From: Syngnathus acus
Taxonomy: Eukaryota; Chordata; Actinopteri; Syngnathiformes; Syngnathidae
Reading direction: 5' to 3'
NCBI RefSeq assembly: GCF_901709675.1
Contig: NC_051100.1
Coordinates: forward strand, 1,428,001 to 1,492,000
DNA: 64,000 nucleotides
Part shown: positions 22,746-36,900 of the stretch, one piece after another
Layout: each line of letters opens with the position of its first letter
How positions within the stretch are numbered: the first letter of the stretch is position 1
The notes under the pieces: model-generated
What the model was told of the DNA's origin: nothing
The model's input: the letters and a program-made list of their open reading frames with translations, nothing else
Database searches by the model: none
Position numbers and translations under genes: made by a program

Positions 22746-25700
22746 TGTAGGCCCTCCCAGAGTAAGATGCTTCTGATGGCAAGAAGAAAATGGTCCTCCT
22801 GAAACAGCACCTGCAAGCAACCGTAAATGTGATGAACGTGAAACCTGATCGCTTGAAGCCACAGCGTGACCTCCAGTGCGGCAGGATTAGGTGATTGGGA
22901 TGTGACAGCTGCTGTAACAACATCTCTCCATTTATCTCTTCCCGCTCTCTATGTGTCATTCTTTCTCCTTGCTTCTGTCTGACTGTCTCTTTCCTCTCAA
23001 CAAGTCCGACTTCTGTATAATTAATGTCCCCGAGGGCGATCGGTGGGTCAGGCGAAGGGGGTATGTGGTGTTGACACAGGTAGACTTGACACCTCCTCAT
23101 GCGGGCGATAGCTAAGGAGAAAACAATGATGAGCATGCTGAGGTTGGAGGCAAAGATGAGAAGAATACTTAGAGTTGAAGGAAGTCAGCGACCTTTCCAG
23201 TGCAGAGACAAGAAGGATGTTACCGTGCTGGATTAACCAGTCAAATGTACTCCATTATGGGTTTAACCTGTCACAAGTGTCACATGTGAGTGACGGAAGG
23301 ATAAAGCTTCAATGATGGCCGCATGACAGGCCCCGGGAATTGACTTTGTGGTATTAGTTGAACCTTTACCGTGCAAAAATGCAATACATGTGATTCCTGA
23401 GATGTCGAACACAAAGAGGCATAGTTACAGTGAGATAAGGATCAAGGCAGGATTTCTGGTAGCAAGTGAGGACCAATGTCAGAAGATCTTGTTCTCTCAT
23501 GTGTATTGATCAAAATGTTTATGTGGACTTCTCTTATTATTATTTTTTTTATTTCATATCTTTTTTTCTGTACCACAACATCGATTTTTTTTGGCCATAC
23601 GTTCAAAACAGCCACGAGGGGTTTCAATAAAAACATCACAGTTTAAACTGGTTTTATTCTACCTAACCTGGATCACTAGTTTCAAAATAAACTTCCTGTA
23701 GCCTATCAGGGCTTCTATGTAAATAGCCAATTTCAAACTTTCTTCCTGGTATTTTCTCGTTCAGAGTTCTGTCAAAATAAATCAAACACATATTGATGCA
23801 ACGCAATGTGTTTTCTCAATATTAGGTTGAATTCAGTGCAGTATGTCGTCTTGAATGTGTGGTCACTTCCTGTGTTGTGCTGTTCTTTTCAATTCATCTT
23901 TTCCTCCCTCTACAGCCTACGCTTGTATATCTTCACATAATATGCGGACTGTCCCCCAGTTGGTGTTTCACAAACAATTTGAGCCCCTTTTCCCAGCCAT
24001 CCCTGGCTGAATAGCCACTCATCCTTGTTTTCTCCTGGTAAAGAGGCATTTTTCTTTCCCTCTCAACTTCTGAATAGAGACAGCAGAGAATGAGGGAAAC
24101 CGCGTGATGAGCGGGGGTCGATGGGAGAATGGCGCTTGGGCTAAAGAGGAAATTAAGCCGAAACAGAGGAGGACAGAGGGACATTCTTGTTGAGCGGCGG
24201 ACGCGTTCAGAAGAGCGAGGGCTGCCAAGGGTGTAGTCGAGGTCATTGGCGGGGCAGAAGGTTCAAGTGACACTCAAACAGCATTCTTCTTTCATTCACT
24301 GGGGCGTTGGAAAGGACTGTGAAAGGTTGGCAGAGGCCTGTAGGGCACATGCGGGCAGTGAAGTGGGCAGAGACATTCAAATGAATTCCTTCGTGTGAGC
24401 GGTCGCAGTGATCAGTCTATTTAAAAAAAAAAAAAAGAGCTTTTACTGTCAAATTGTTTGCAACTTAAAGTGGCTATCAAAGGAGTTACTCTAACCCCGG
24501 ACAATTTCATTTTGATGCTATTTGCAGTTGGCTTTAACTTACATGCTGACAGATTTGTCTTCCCAGAATAAGTCTGACTTCTTTGCACGCTTGTAAAAAT
24601 GACGGAGAGCCACCGAGGTGTGCAGGTCTGTAATAAGACATCCTGCAATGTGAGTCACGATTAGCAAGACATATTCCGTTTCAAGGAAAACTTCTCCGGG
24701 CCACGCGGAACAAAGGTTTGTCATTTCATTGGAAACTCAAGACGACAAAATAATCTTCTGTGGTGGTGGGTGGCACAGCAAAGACATCCTGACAGACAAT
24801 TGATCTCATATTTTCTTTAATATTGCTTTTCTATTCTCTTTTTGCGCGCTTTTAACAAACAAATCCCAAAGGTACGGAAAACGTGCACCTTGCAACACCA
24901 ACCCATTGTCTCATTCTGTACAAATGATTCATCTCGGTTAATTCGACCACCCGTGGCTTAGACATTTAAGATGCTATAATAATAAGCATCCCAAGGGATG
25001 CGTAAGGCCGATTGGTGGCGACAATAACTCACTCAGTTCTTGGGAGCTAAACCCCTTCCCTAGTAAGGGACCTTTCGTGCCAGCAATGATTCAGAATGTG
25101 ATAATAAATGTGGTAGCATGTTTTGGTCAAATATCTCTGGAGAGGTTTTCAAGACCATCAAGTGAATCAACACCATCACTGACCGATAAATAATCAGTGA
25201 TCAAGCTCGGACGTGCTTGCAGTCCAGCAGTTCAGAAAGTAGAAGACAACTAGAGTGACAATCCTTTCATGAGATCTACCCTTGTCATCATCTTCCTCTC
25301 AACCATCTTCTCTTCAAGTGTCCTCTGTGATGCATGCTGTTCTCTCCTGGCACCCGTCTGCCTATTTCTTGTGGCTCACCGTCCCGTCTTCTTCGCAGTG
25401 GGGTGGAAGTGTTTGTGGATGTTTGTTCTGGCGGGGAGGGAGGAATACCCCGGCCACCTCTTGTCTTTCAGCTCATCACACAGAACATGACAGGCTTCCT
25501 TCTCTTTGGTGCGGGAGATCTTTCTCACGCGCCCACGGGGAGTCAACGTTTTCGTCTTCTGTCTCATTTTCTTGAACTTCAGGTGGAGACAGAAGATCAA
25601 TATTGTGTTCGTAAGCGGACACTACCTTGCGCTTCAGTGTTGTTGTTTGAAGTCAGTTAATATTGGCTCGTCAGTTCTAAAAGGAATATTTTTTTTTGTT

Positions 25701-26762
25701 TCACGTATTTTTGCTCTTGTTTGTAGGAACATTTTGAATCTTGAATGTGCATGTTTAGGAGTTCCATGGGTTACCAGGTTACAAATGAATGAACTAATAT
25801 TTCTTTTACAACCAACTTCTGGTTACGAGACAGCCAATTTTTCTCTGATATTGTGCGGTTTTGCTCGGACCTTGAAATTTTAGGCAATAACAAAAAATAA
25901 AACATATATTGAAAGATCATTGTTTATTTTTTTGGAGGATTGTCAATACCAATTTTCATAGTGGGCGGGCCTTTTTCTGACTGCCTGTCAGTCTATTCCC
26001 AAAATCTAAAATGTAGCCTTTTTGATTTTTGTGCATCTGCATACTAAAGTAGCCTGACTAAAATGTTCAGTACGCACCCCCATTATCTTTTTTCCTAATG
26101 TATGCAACTTTCTTCTGTTTTTAGCAGCCTGGGAGCTGCGACTGAATCAGCTGTTTACACAGTCAAATAATGACACACTCGACTCCGACGTGTACGAGAG
26201 CCGCCTTGCATAGCGGCAAACACATTTTTTTTTGCCCAGAAAAGCCTCACTCTCCTAAAGAGAGGGCCGTGCCTTCGGGGGCCACGTCAGTTACCTGCTG
26301 ACACACAGGCTCGTGATTGATGACATGCCGGCGGCGCTCGAGTAGACTTTGTCAGCCGCTCATAATTTATACATCTTATCTCAATCACAAGAAAAGACGG
26401 CGTGCAGCGGTAGATGAAAACGCCAGGGTTGTTTAGGAAGCCGCAAGTTGCTAGATGCTAGCTGCGACACTATGCGTCAGCTCCCTCACCTGATCCTTCC
26501 CTGTCCAAAGCAAGTCCAGTCTGTCAGTCAGATGCTCTCTCTCTCACGTTACCCTTTTTGTGTCTCCATTTCACCATTGTAGTGATTCCCTTTCTGTGCT
26601 CTTCCTCTCATGTCACCTTATCTGCTAGCACGTACTTGATGCAAGTGCAGAGCGATGTCAGGGTAGAGGTCGACCTTGAATTTCAGAATAGTTAACTCCA
26701 AGGAGTGTGGAAAAGTAATAATGTGATTCCAAGGGTGGCCAAAACAGCAAAAAGCTTTTTTA

Positions 26763-26901
<139 letters not shown>

Positions 26902-28580
26902 TATTATTTACACTCGGGTTAGAGTTCCACATAGCAATGACTGGACATTCTGACTGCTTTTTGTTCACTGCTCATGCAGTCGACCTTAATGTCAATCGTT
27001 ACAGCAAGAAAAGCAAATTTTTTTCAATTGCAATTATGATTGTTAGGTAGCTTAGATAGAAGAACTTCATTTGCCACATTTTGATTGCATTTGCAATACT
27101 GTTATTTACATCCAAGGTTATTAAAAAACTTCCTTATGATAAAACTTTTTAGTCCAACCCACAGTAAAGTTTAGAGTTCATTAACAGTGTAACTTACCAA
27201 ACATCAATATGTTGTTTGTAAGTTCAGTTTCAGTTCACGTTAGTGAACAAAGAACAATCCCAGCAATCCCCCATTGTGCTTGTATGTCGTAAATAAACTA
27301 GACTTCCAAGATTTAATATTGCCTCTCTGAATTTAAAAATAAAGTTGAGCAACCCTCAGAACTCCACCTTACTCCCATGTAATTGTCTTTTAGCAAGCTT
27401 TGTTCTCTCAAATTGTGCTCAAATGTTTTAACGTGCCAAGTTAGCGGCAGTAGCAACAAAACAACTTTGATTTGGTAACCCTTACCCACTATTGATCTTG
27501 CCTGCTAGATAAAAGAGTGCTCCCTCTTGAAATCATGCATTTTTCATAGCGCTATCAATGGCCGCCTTTACATTTGGCATCCCACTTGGCTTAAAGCTAT
27601 ACTCACACATGCTGTCTGGTTTGCTCTATTGATTCTTGAGGGTTTGCTTGCTTGTATACTGGAGATGTCAGTCCCTTGGTATCATTTTACTGCCTTTGAT
27701 CAGCCTGATTGCTGTAAACAGCCTCAAAGAATGAGGCTGTTCGTGTGTTTCGGTGGAGACAAGGATTCGGGCTTTGTGTTAACAAAAAAAAATATATATA
27801 TACAAACGTTGTCGTTGTTTTTCAGATGAGCACATGTACATAACATGGAATATTATCTTTCTCTCTGAAAAGCGTTTGGCATTGATGCTTGTCAAGTGTT
27901 AACCAACACTTTGGGCCAAGGACAGACAAATGAGAGACTCCTTCTCTCTAATAGAACCTCAACATGTGAAAAATATAGTGCGGGAGGCAGGAAGAACTCC
28001 TCAAAGATGTGACCATCAGCATCCCAGTTGGGTGGCTTGGCAGCTTCCATCCTGCCATGGTGTAATTGGAGAGAAAACATATATGGGAGTAAATAACCCC
28101 CTGTCAGGGACATTAAAAGGAGATGTTGTGACAACTAAGAGCCTTGCCTGCTGAGGACGGCAAAGTGCAGGGGCGAAGAAGAATAAGACCCATCAACCAG
28201 AAAGGGAAAAAAACACGCCCGGAAAAAACGTGAGTCCAAATATTCAAGGTAATTGTTGACCGGTGGCGGAATAGAGTGGCCCTGTTTGTTTGTCAAAGTT
28301 TGCTTTGAGTGGAGGAAAAAATAAAGATGTCTCAACTATTGTCACTGCTGTTTTCCACTGCTATTGCTTTTGCTATTTAATGTCTGCTTCCAAGCGTATA
28401 ATTTCAAAATAGTAAAGCTAACATTAACGTGATGAAAAAGAGGGCTGAATATGTTTCTGTCAAAACTCAGACTGCAATAAGCATGCTCATAAGAAGATGA
28501 GATGTTTCCCGTTAGCGTGCTCTCTGACTTTGATTTACTGAGATCATTTCATATTGTGACTTATGGGCAAATAATTGACT

Positions 28581-28690
28581 GATAGATTGATTGATTGATT
28601 GATTGGTTGATTGGTTGGTTGGTTGGATGGATGGATGGATGGATGGATGGATGGATGGATGGATGGATGGAGGGAGGGAGGGAGGGACGA
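28581..28690. repeat. Compound GATT/GGTT/GATG/GGGA microsatellite
   Basis: GATT units pass into GGTT, then about 11 GGAT units, then AGGG units. Each block differs from the next by one base, which suggests stepwise mutation of a single tetranucleotide array. Confidence 0.97.
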
Positions 28691-29638
28691 TAGATTTATT
28701 GATTGGGTTCACTTGGTCAATGGCGTGCTTGTTGATTAATCAATAATAGGTGAACCAAAAATAATTGGTTTGCTTTGCCTTAATAAGTAAAATAACTTGA
28801 AAGTGAAGCTTTCAGCTTCCACCGAATTTATACTTTTTACTTCATCAAAGCCTAAATATTGACTATGATTGACTATTTTTTAGTTATTGATTGTACGTCC
28901 ATCCTTTTTTTTTCCATTGTAATATCAAATGACTGGAACATGCATTGTGGTATAAATTGTGGTCGTCTATTACTTTTTGTATGACCTATCCCCCAATCAT
29001 CTACACAACAGTGTGATGACCCTGCTGACCTTGCCATTCAAGTGAAAGTGTCAAAATGTTAATTTGCAACACATCACTCCAAGGTTAAATAAAGTCTTCA
29101 CAAGCTGTCGGTCAAAATTCCATAATTTATTTAGTTGGCATGTTCCCACCCAGCTTCACGGACGGGGGCTTGTCTTGTTGCATTTTGTTGACTTTTTCGG
29201 TGTGCAGGCAGCCTTTGTTTCAAAGGCAAGATTGCCGCTTTCGCTTGGTGGCCCTTGCTCATTAATCATCAGTCAGACTATTTAGACTGCAGCCGCCAAA
29301 GCCACCACCTCGTCTTGCCGTTGGCTTTTGTCGCCGTGGCACCGCGCTTTGTGGTGAGAGGACGCCTAATTATTAACTGTTACGATGACAGCCGGGGCTG
29401 TTGCGACAACACGGCTGCCTGACAATCGGTGGCCTGCAGACACCCTTGCACAAAACAATGCACTTTTTCATCTATTCACATTAAACGTTTCTTTTGAAAC
29501 ATTTCTTTAATAAAAGCATTTTTTTTATTTTAAAAGTAAAGTTATTTTTACGTATTGTCAGAAAGCTGACAGTTGTATTCAAATGATCGTAAAATCGCAT
29601 GTTTCGTTTGTTTATTGAATACTCGGACTTGTCTTTAG

Positions 29639-29715
29639 GCAGGGCTGGATTGGTCATCTGGTAGAGAGGTCAGATACCCGGTGGGCCGGCATCTTTTGGG
29701 GCTGATGTTTCATTC
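29639..29715 (+). mobile_element. Fragment of a dispersed teleost repeat
   Basis: CAGGGCTGGATTGGTCATCT followed by ATACCCGGTGGGCCGGC matches, from memory, a repeat beginning CAGGGCTGGACTGG with a TGCCCGGTGGGCCG core. Only the terminal 75 bp or so is recognisable before AT-rich sequence begins. Confidence 0.5.
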
Positions 29716-30225
29716 TATTATACTGATATCATTTATATGAATTGATTATATAATTATAATATAAAGAATGTAATTACTCTTACATTATCATTATATTATC
29801 ATCATTTCAGTATTACAAGTGAAATGAAAAAATGACTTCATCAATTTTGTCACATTGTTATGTTTCCTTCATTCTTGTGCTTTTGTAAACATGCCGTTTT
29901 GGGAATCGAGTACTGTGCAATGTTTTCTTCAAAACTGAAATGTTGGCTATTGCGACATTCTGTTTTTTTCCCCCTAAAACATAGTCATTTTGTGTGAAAA
30001 GTGTTTTATGAAACGCTCCTAAAATGTTGTGTTTTTCCCCCTCGGGGGCCACCACAAGCACACCATTGAATTTGCATAAACTAGTGTGTTTAAAGTAACT
30101 ATTTGTCTGGCAAATTATGGCAGTAAACACACAGACTTGTGTATGCATGCTATTATGCTGTGATTGGATTTTTGAAACATTTTCTCATACAATTGTTGAC
30201 AGTGCTTTCTAATATTTTCCCCTCG

Positions 30226-30244
30226 AAAAAAAAAAAAAAAAAAA
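30226..30244. repeat. Poly-A run (19)
   Basis: Nineteen A after CCCCTCG; no retroelement recognised beside it. Confidence 0.9.
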
Positions 30245-30896
30245 CACTCCTGTAATCCACTGGCTCATTATCAATCATACTGGAAACAGATATCAAACCA
30301 GCATGAATAATTGAATCACTTCCTGCTTTGCTACAGGATTCCGATGAAGATTGAGATGGTGATGGGCTTGAAGCGTCCAATGTGTGCTGTATATAATTTT
30401 CAATGGTACAGGGAGAAGAAAAGAATTAGTTGAAGCCTCCGGGGAGAGTGACAGCCTTTGTTATTTGTCTTCTGACTCTAGCAGACAGCTATCAAGAAGA
30501 AAGAGAAGTCAGCTTGCACCGCCGAGAGAAGAAAATATTTGAGTCAACCCTCCCTTCCCCTGTTTTCCCCCAAAAGCTTGAGACCCCCCCGATAAAAAAG
30601 AAAAGGATCGAGTTGCTGTCACTGTCAGCGAGCAAACATAAACTTTTCTGGCACCTAATAAATAGGCAGTGTGGCATTGTTCTCAAAGCCAGACAGGTGT
30701 GTCTGCCTCACTGATGATGGATTCCATTATTCTGTATGGAAAGCCTGTTGGCTCTCTTGTCATATGTTGTCACACATCTCTCTCCGGTGAGAGCGGGGCT
30801 TGAAAGATGGCCAAAAGTAATTACACAGGCGCTTCCCTGACGCTGCCGCCATGTGCTTTCTCCCACTCGTCACCACTAAAGGCAAAGGAAAAGAAA

Positions 30897-30911
30897 GGGG
30901 GGGGGGGGGGG
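30897..30911. repeat. Poly-G run (15)
   Basis: Fifteen consecutive G, after AAAGAAA. Confidence 0.95.
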
Positions 30912-33900
30912 TGTTACCCACAGCGATATTTCACCGAGGACTGCAGAAATGTCACTGCTCTGCTGCTGCTGCTCCTGACGTCGCTCTCCTCGTGTTGATT
31001 GCTAGCTCATTAACCCGTCAGCTTTATTTTTCCAGGTTTTGGGAAAAGGGCCCCGGGCAGTTTTAGTCGTCACTGATCCGGTTGCGCGGTGATGACATTA
31101 TTTGCACCTGAATGGCAGCGACATCAACATCTCCTTGTAAACGTATCAAACGAGAGACAGCGTCGCCTTTGTTCTCCTCGCAAGCCCACTTGGCTTGCCG
31201 ACAGGCCGCTGATTGATATTATCATCGTCATTGTCGGTAAATAGTGCCACGGCAGATAACCAATGGGCTTCCTCTCGTCGCTGAAGAGCTCATTTATCTT
31301 TCCGCGGCTCGGCCCCGCCATATGCCCAAATTGGCACCGGAAGTCGGCTCTCGTTTCAGACTTTAATCCTCCTCTCTGTCTCGTTTGGTCTCCGTCGCTC
31401 CGCTTCTTCTCGTTGAGAGTGAGTGAGACTTAAGTGAGAGGAAAGATAGAGCTTAAGTCACTTGTAATATGTTGGAGCAACTCTTGATTAGATCCTGTCA
31501 GGCTGAAGTCTCCTCGTGTCTCTCCCACTTTCCGTCTACCCCGTTCTTGGAACGACGGTTTAACCGTGAACACACTGCCACTTCATTAGGGATGCCTGCA
31601 CAGTCCAATGACAGCCAATGCAAGAACTGCATCAACGATAGATTTCAAAATATAGTTCACAGAAGATCATGGAAATAGAAAAATCGAATTGTTACTTCTT
31701 TTCTAACTCAAGTGTCTTCAAGGTGTATGTTCTTTTCTTCCGCCATATCTTCCTGAAAGTTTTCAAACTTTACCACCCTAACATTGCACCTTTTGTCAGC
31801 GAGATATAACGTGATCGCCCGGATTGTCTAATTGCCGTTCATGTATAGCTCATCTCCCATTTCTTTCTTTGAGTAGGTCACGCATTCAAGTGAGTTTCCG
31901 CGGAAGAGCCCGGACGTAAACCCCGCAAGACGATAAGCCGTTGTGCTGCGGGTACAGTGGTCACCGGGGGTCTTTGAAACATCATATTGAAAAGGTTAAA
32001 CGCTGACATGGAACAAGGCAAACATGCTGGGTACACAACCTCTAGTGAGCAGCAACAAACGATGGCATTTGCGGGGGAAAAGAATAAGGTAGTCAGAAAA
32101 GACTCATTGTTCCTATTGTAATTTTATGCAAAAGCAAAAGAGCCAAAGGGGGTCTGCTAACAAGCTACATTAGATTTGTTACCATTTTACCACTCGTGGA
32201 ATTTTAGCCATTTTTTGGAGGAACAAAACTTCATCTAGATCAGTCAACAAAGCAAAAATGCAAATAAGCCTAAACAAACATTCCAACCAGTTGCAGCTTT
32301 GCTAGCATCAGCTGGCTACGCTTGCTAACACCATGGCTACCATTATGTTACGAGACGTATGACTTTTTGACAGAGTGAAACAACTACTGCAGTCTTTTGG
32401 AAATGGAACAAAAACAAACATTTCCTTCACTTTGTTTAACTCTAATGACCTTCTAAAAGAGCAAACTTAATAAGCAGCAAATAAACGACTGACTTCAACA
32501 GACCTCTCTGTTCTGTGCTCTGATTGGTCCGTCTGTGTTTCGGGGTTTCCTATTTCTCCTCCCAAGCCCTGGTAGCCTTGTACCCTTCACCTTTGTGTCA
32601 GCAGACAGCACTGATATCCTCCGAGCTGGCGACAGATACAGAGAATTTGGGGTTTGTCCTCAGCCATGGCCTCGTCTTCCTCCACGTGGACAGACATGCA
32701 GGACACTTTTTGCCTCCATGATAAAAAAGCTTTGGCATGTAGGCAGAATGAAAGAGGGTTGTCTTTCACTGGCAATTAGGGGAGAAAATAAAGATGATGA
32801 AGTGTGGAGCACAAAAGGAAGCTTGAGATCACAGGGCTGTGATGAAAGGTGATTAGAAGTGCAGGATTCGGTGGAGATAGTAAGGGAAACCTTTCCAGCA
32901 GTGCTGTGTGTTTTTTGTTAAGCTATGTTTAGCACGATCACCATTTTTGTTTTAGTAGGTTTCCACTTGCTGTTGCCTTGTTTGCTATCTTGACACATAA
33001 CGTAATTGACATACTGACATAATTGATCTCAATGAAAAATGGTTGTTTCGAAAGTCAACCAACTTTGAGGTACTGTTGTAAGACTCTTCTGACACGGTGC
33101 AAGTTAGCCTTTCATTAAATATTAAATATTGAAAAAGTAGCAAACCGCTGTAGGCAATTACAATGTAAATGGTTATTGGGTTAAACAATACAATGATTTG
33201 GCTGAAAAAAAGAAAAAAAAACACTTGCTTAGGCCTTCGGGGTCTGAGGATGACTGACATTTATTGGTGCAAACGTCATACGATATCCCCTTTGTCCATT
33301 TTTGTATTCTCTGTTGATTTTTCTTGCTCTCTGTGTCGTGACAGCCCTAACCAAAGGCATTTTGTGTTCCGCTAGCCCACATGTTTGTCCCATTCTTGTA
33401 AATGTGATATCTTTGTAAAAATCTCTGGGGGCGTCATTTTTTTCATTTCTTTTTACATGATGTGGCCCAAGCATCCACTTAAAGTCAAGAGTGAAGTGAT
33501 TAGAATCTGGTTGTAAGTTTAAGGCCATAACATAACAGACAATGGGTAAAGAAAAAAATGTGACAACATATGGAGATAATTGTCGTAAACCTAACATTGT
33601 TAAACATGCTGTTTGGCGAAATACCTTTAACAGAGAATGTGATAAAAGTTCAAATCATCATAAAGTGTGAAGGTTTTTGTCAGGCTGCAACACAATTATT
33701 ATATTTGTTTTGCCACCAATTGCACACAATTTGCCGGGATACTATTTCTGTCACCTTGTCTTCTTCTAGCCGCTCTAGTATATCATTTTCATCTTTCATC
33801 CAAATCTACAGTATGTAACAATATAAACCATCTCTCCAGTTTCAACAAATCGAATGGGCTCTTTTAATTTTCCGGCTGTCGGATCCAGCCAAGCTTTTAC

Positions 33901-36900
33901 TTGTTTGTCCTCAAACTGGCTGTCTTGGCCGTCCTACTGGGCCGGAGAGATTGATGGACATTTGTTTCGTTTCTCTTCTCTCAGGATAAACTAAGGGGCA
34001 AATAGAGAACCATTCCTCCTGACTGCCCATTGCGCAACAGTGAGTGCTTGTCAGGGTTGGGTCTGGTCCAGGGCCTGCTAATGGTGCTGTCTGTCTCTGC
34101 CTCCATCTTTGAAACATTCAACTTGAACCAAAATTAAGTAGCCAGTTGAAAAACAGGGGCTTGGTAAAGTTCTCAAAGATGTGTATGCAAAATAATTGGG
34201 AATGATGGAAGAACATATTTAATTGCTGCTTTTAGTTTGACAGGTTTCTAATTTGGTGATTTGATTAGCTGGTGTGGCCATCAATTTTGAGATTTTGTGT
34301 CGACTGTTGTGCATTTATTTGACTTGTTTGTGTTGTTTGACAAGACAGAGCACTAAGTGGTGTTTCAAAGTTGGGTTTCAGGTAAGGATTAGTGTCCAGT
34401 GGCAGTATTTGGCTTGTTGCTATAAAATAGACCCGTTCCAACATCACAGTAGTAAATCCCTTGTACCATTTTCTCCTTTGTTATTGTCAAAACACATTTG
34501 TCACATCAGTGTGCAATTTGGCACCTCAGTAACTGTCCAGGCTCGTTCAAAGTGTCAGGGGAAACGCTACGCACACACGCACACACATACACTTACTGGC
34601 AATGAGCGGCTTAGCAAAAGGAGTGATGCAGGGAGAGTTCAAGCCAGCACTGTAAGCTTTTACAGGATGTCAGAAAACGGGCTTAATTGAAAATGATTAG
34701 GGCCCTTGCAAAAGCCGATCCAGTCGGGGTTTGAGGGAAGAAAGCGCAATTGTCCCACATAATCCCGCCTGCCGCTGTTCTTTCATCTGGATGAAGAGAT
34801 CAAAAAAGAAGGGATTTGTTCGGGCCAGACCTCCCTGTGCCGCGGATCAGCTCCTCTCTTCACTGCACTTCCTCTCCCTCATTCTTCCTCGCGATTCTGA
34901 TTGTTGGTTTATTTTGAACCCAAACAGCCGATGTGTGTTTTTGAACTAATGCATATTAGTGTGTGATGTGTTGCTAAAATGTGTATCATGATGAGGCCTC
35001 TAATAAGAATTAAATCTGGTTTATTCTGAAAGATTCAAATTTCAAATTCTACCTTTAAAGCAAGGTACCAGTTTGAAAGTGGGTTATAGTGCAATTGGCA
35101 AAGAGAGGATAATGTCGTTGTTAGCACTGTTTATTTACATTAGCATTTTGTATTCTCCGACATCCAAATTCATTTCATCCTCTTGATTTGTGCAAAACCT
35201 GAAATCCCGACATCGACTGTGTATGGCAGTCAAGTCTAAATTGACATTTAAAGACGTTTTTAAAAGATTACATTGAATTGAACTTATGACATTGGCCTTT
35301 AGACATCACAAGTTCTGGTTCAGACATCCTCCAGAAGAACAACAACACGAGTGTGGAAGCTTGTTTGCAATGAAAGCTAGAGGGGCTAACACATACACAC
35401 GACACACACACACACACACCCTGAGGAATCAGCTGTGAGCTGAAGGGATCAGCGTTAGGAGGGGGCGCATGCTGCCCTTCTGCCCTCTCTTTGAAGTGAG
35501 GCACAGCCGTATGTAGAGACCCCAGAGAGGGGCACGTTGTTACACTTCCCCCCCCCACACACACACACAACCCCGATAGGCTGGCTGAGGGCACCGTGAA
35601 TGGGCCTTTATCTTCTTCACCCACACAATTGCGAGTTTGTTCCGAGCGAGCGCCAGTGCTGACGGCCATGAAACACATACTTTTGACTTTGATTATTTTC
35701 TGATCTCAAACGCCCCGTTCAAGTTCGAGCTCCAGCGAACTGGCAGGGTCTGTGTTACGTTTTGAGTCTCGTGTTTAAGGTCGCGGATGATAGATGAAGA
35801 GGGATGCTGTTTGTTTGTCTTGAGCTTGACCCATAAGACGGAAGAGAAGCAGATGGATTCCGGCACAGCCCTGTCAGCTTGTTGCTCTAATCCGTCAGGT
35901 TCCCGTAAACACGCACATGCGCTCTCAGGGACCCTTCCCAGCATAAGCGGCGATGATGGTGTGAGGTCCCGTCCCGTCCGGTCCAGGCCACTCTTGCGCT
36001 TCGCTCTGTCCTCGCAGGGGAGGGGGGGGATGTTTGGCGTGAGATAAGGCTGTGTTTGAAGAGGAGCTCCAGATGCTCGTATAGTCCAGGTTGTCTTGCC
36101 GTGGCGCGAGATAAAGCCTCAGAGAAGCTGCTGTCGCCAGGCCCTATACCACACGCAGACGCACTCTCACGGAGAAGATAAATGATCGCACGAGGCATTC
36201 GACCCTCACGGTGACATGCTTTGACTGACTTATCGATTCCGCGTCGACATTCAAAGCTCGAGGTCGATAGTTATGTGTTTTTGTAATCTCATTGGACAAT
36301 TTATAGAGGTCTTTGGAATCGGTCTTTTGCTGCTCTCGCTAATGCCCTGTGGAACAGCAAAACATGCAGCCAGCAAGTGGACACAGTAGAGAGAATGAAA
36401 AAAAACATGGTTTTGGATGAGTCTTGAGGTTAGCCTAGCTATAGCTTTAGATTCATACCACGGGACCATGGGGGGAAAAAAAAAGCTTATTTCTGTAACT
36501 TCATCATAGAGATACTCTTCAACACATGGCAACATCATGACACGTTTATCACTTTATGACATCTTTACACAGCACGGCATACGCCATTTGAGCCCAAGTA
36601 AAGCCAACAGCATGGTCCCTTGCAAAATATTCAACTTGATCCTCAATACAAGGGAAATACAAATAGAACATATTTTTAAGGACTGTTACCCATCTTGCAA
36701 CACTATGCTATGGCACAAAAAAAGTCTTCTCACTCGAAAGGATAACATACCCAGGGTATTCAGCGTAATGGTGAGATATGGTTTTAATTTTTGTTTTTTT
36801 TATGCCACTCAGTGCAAATGACATGCTATGAAAAAGCTTTTCAGGGTTATATTAGAATACATTGTCTCTTGTTTCTGAGAAAAGCACACAACTTGATTGG

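Noticed and set aside
24539-24724. A minus-strand 61-codon frame with a hydrophobic stretch, upstream of the membrane-like frame at 22717-23190
   Set aside because: No immunoglobulin-type cysteine and tryptophan pattern, and no splice signals linking the two.
34274-34690. A 138-codon plus-strand open frame
   Set aside because: Includes a translated CA repeat and cysteine-rich noise; no known domain.
35268-35678. A 136-codon minus-strand open frame with CVCV runs
   Set aside because: The repeated CVCV text is a translated GT microsatellite.
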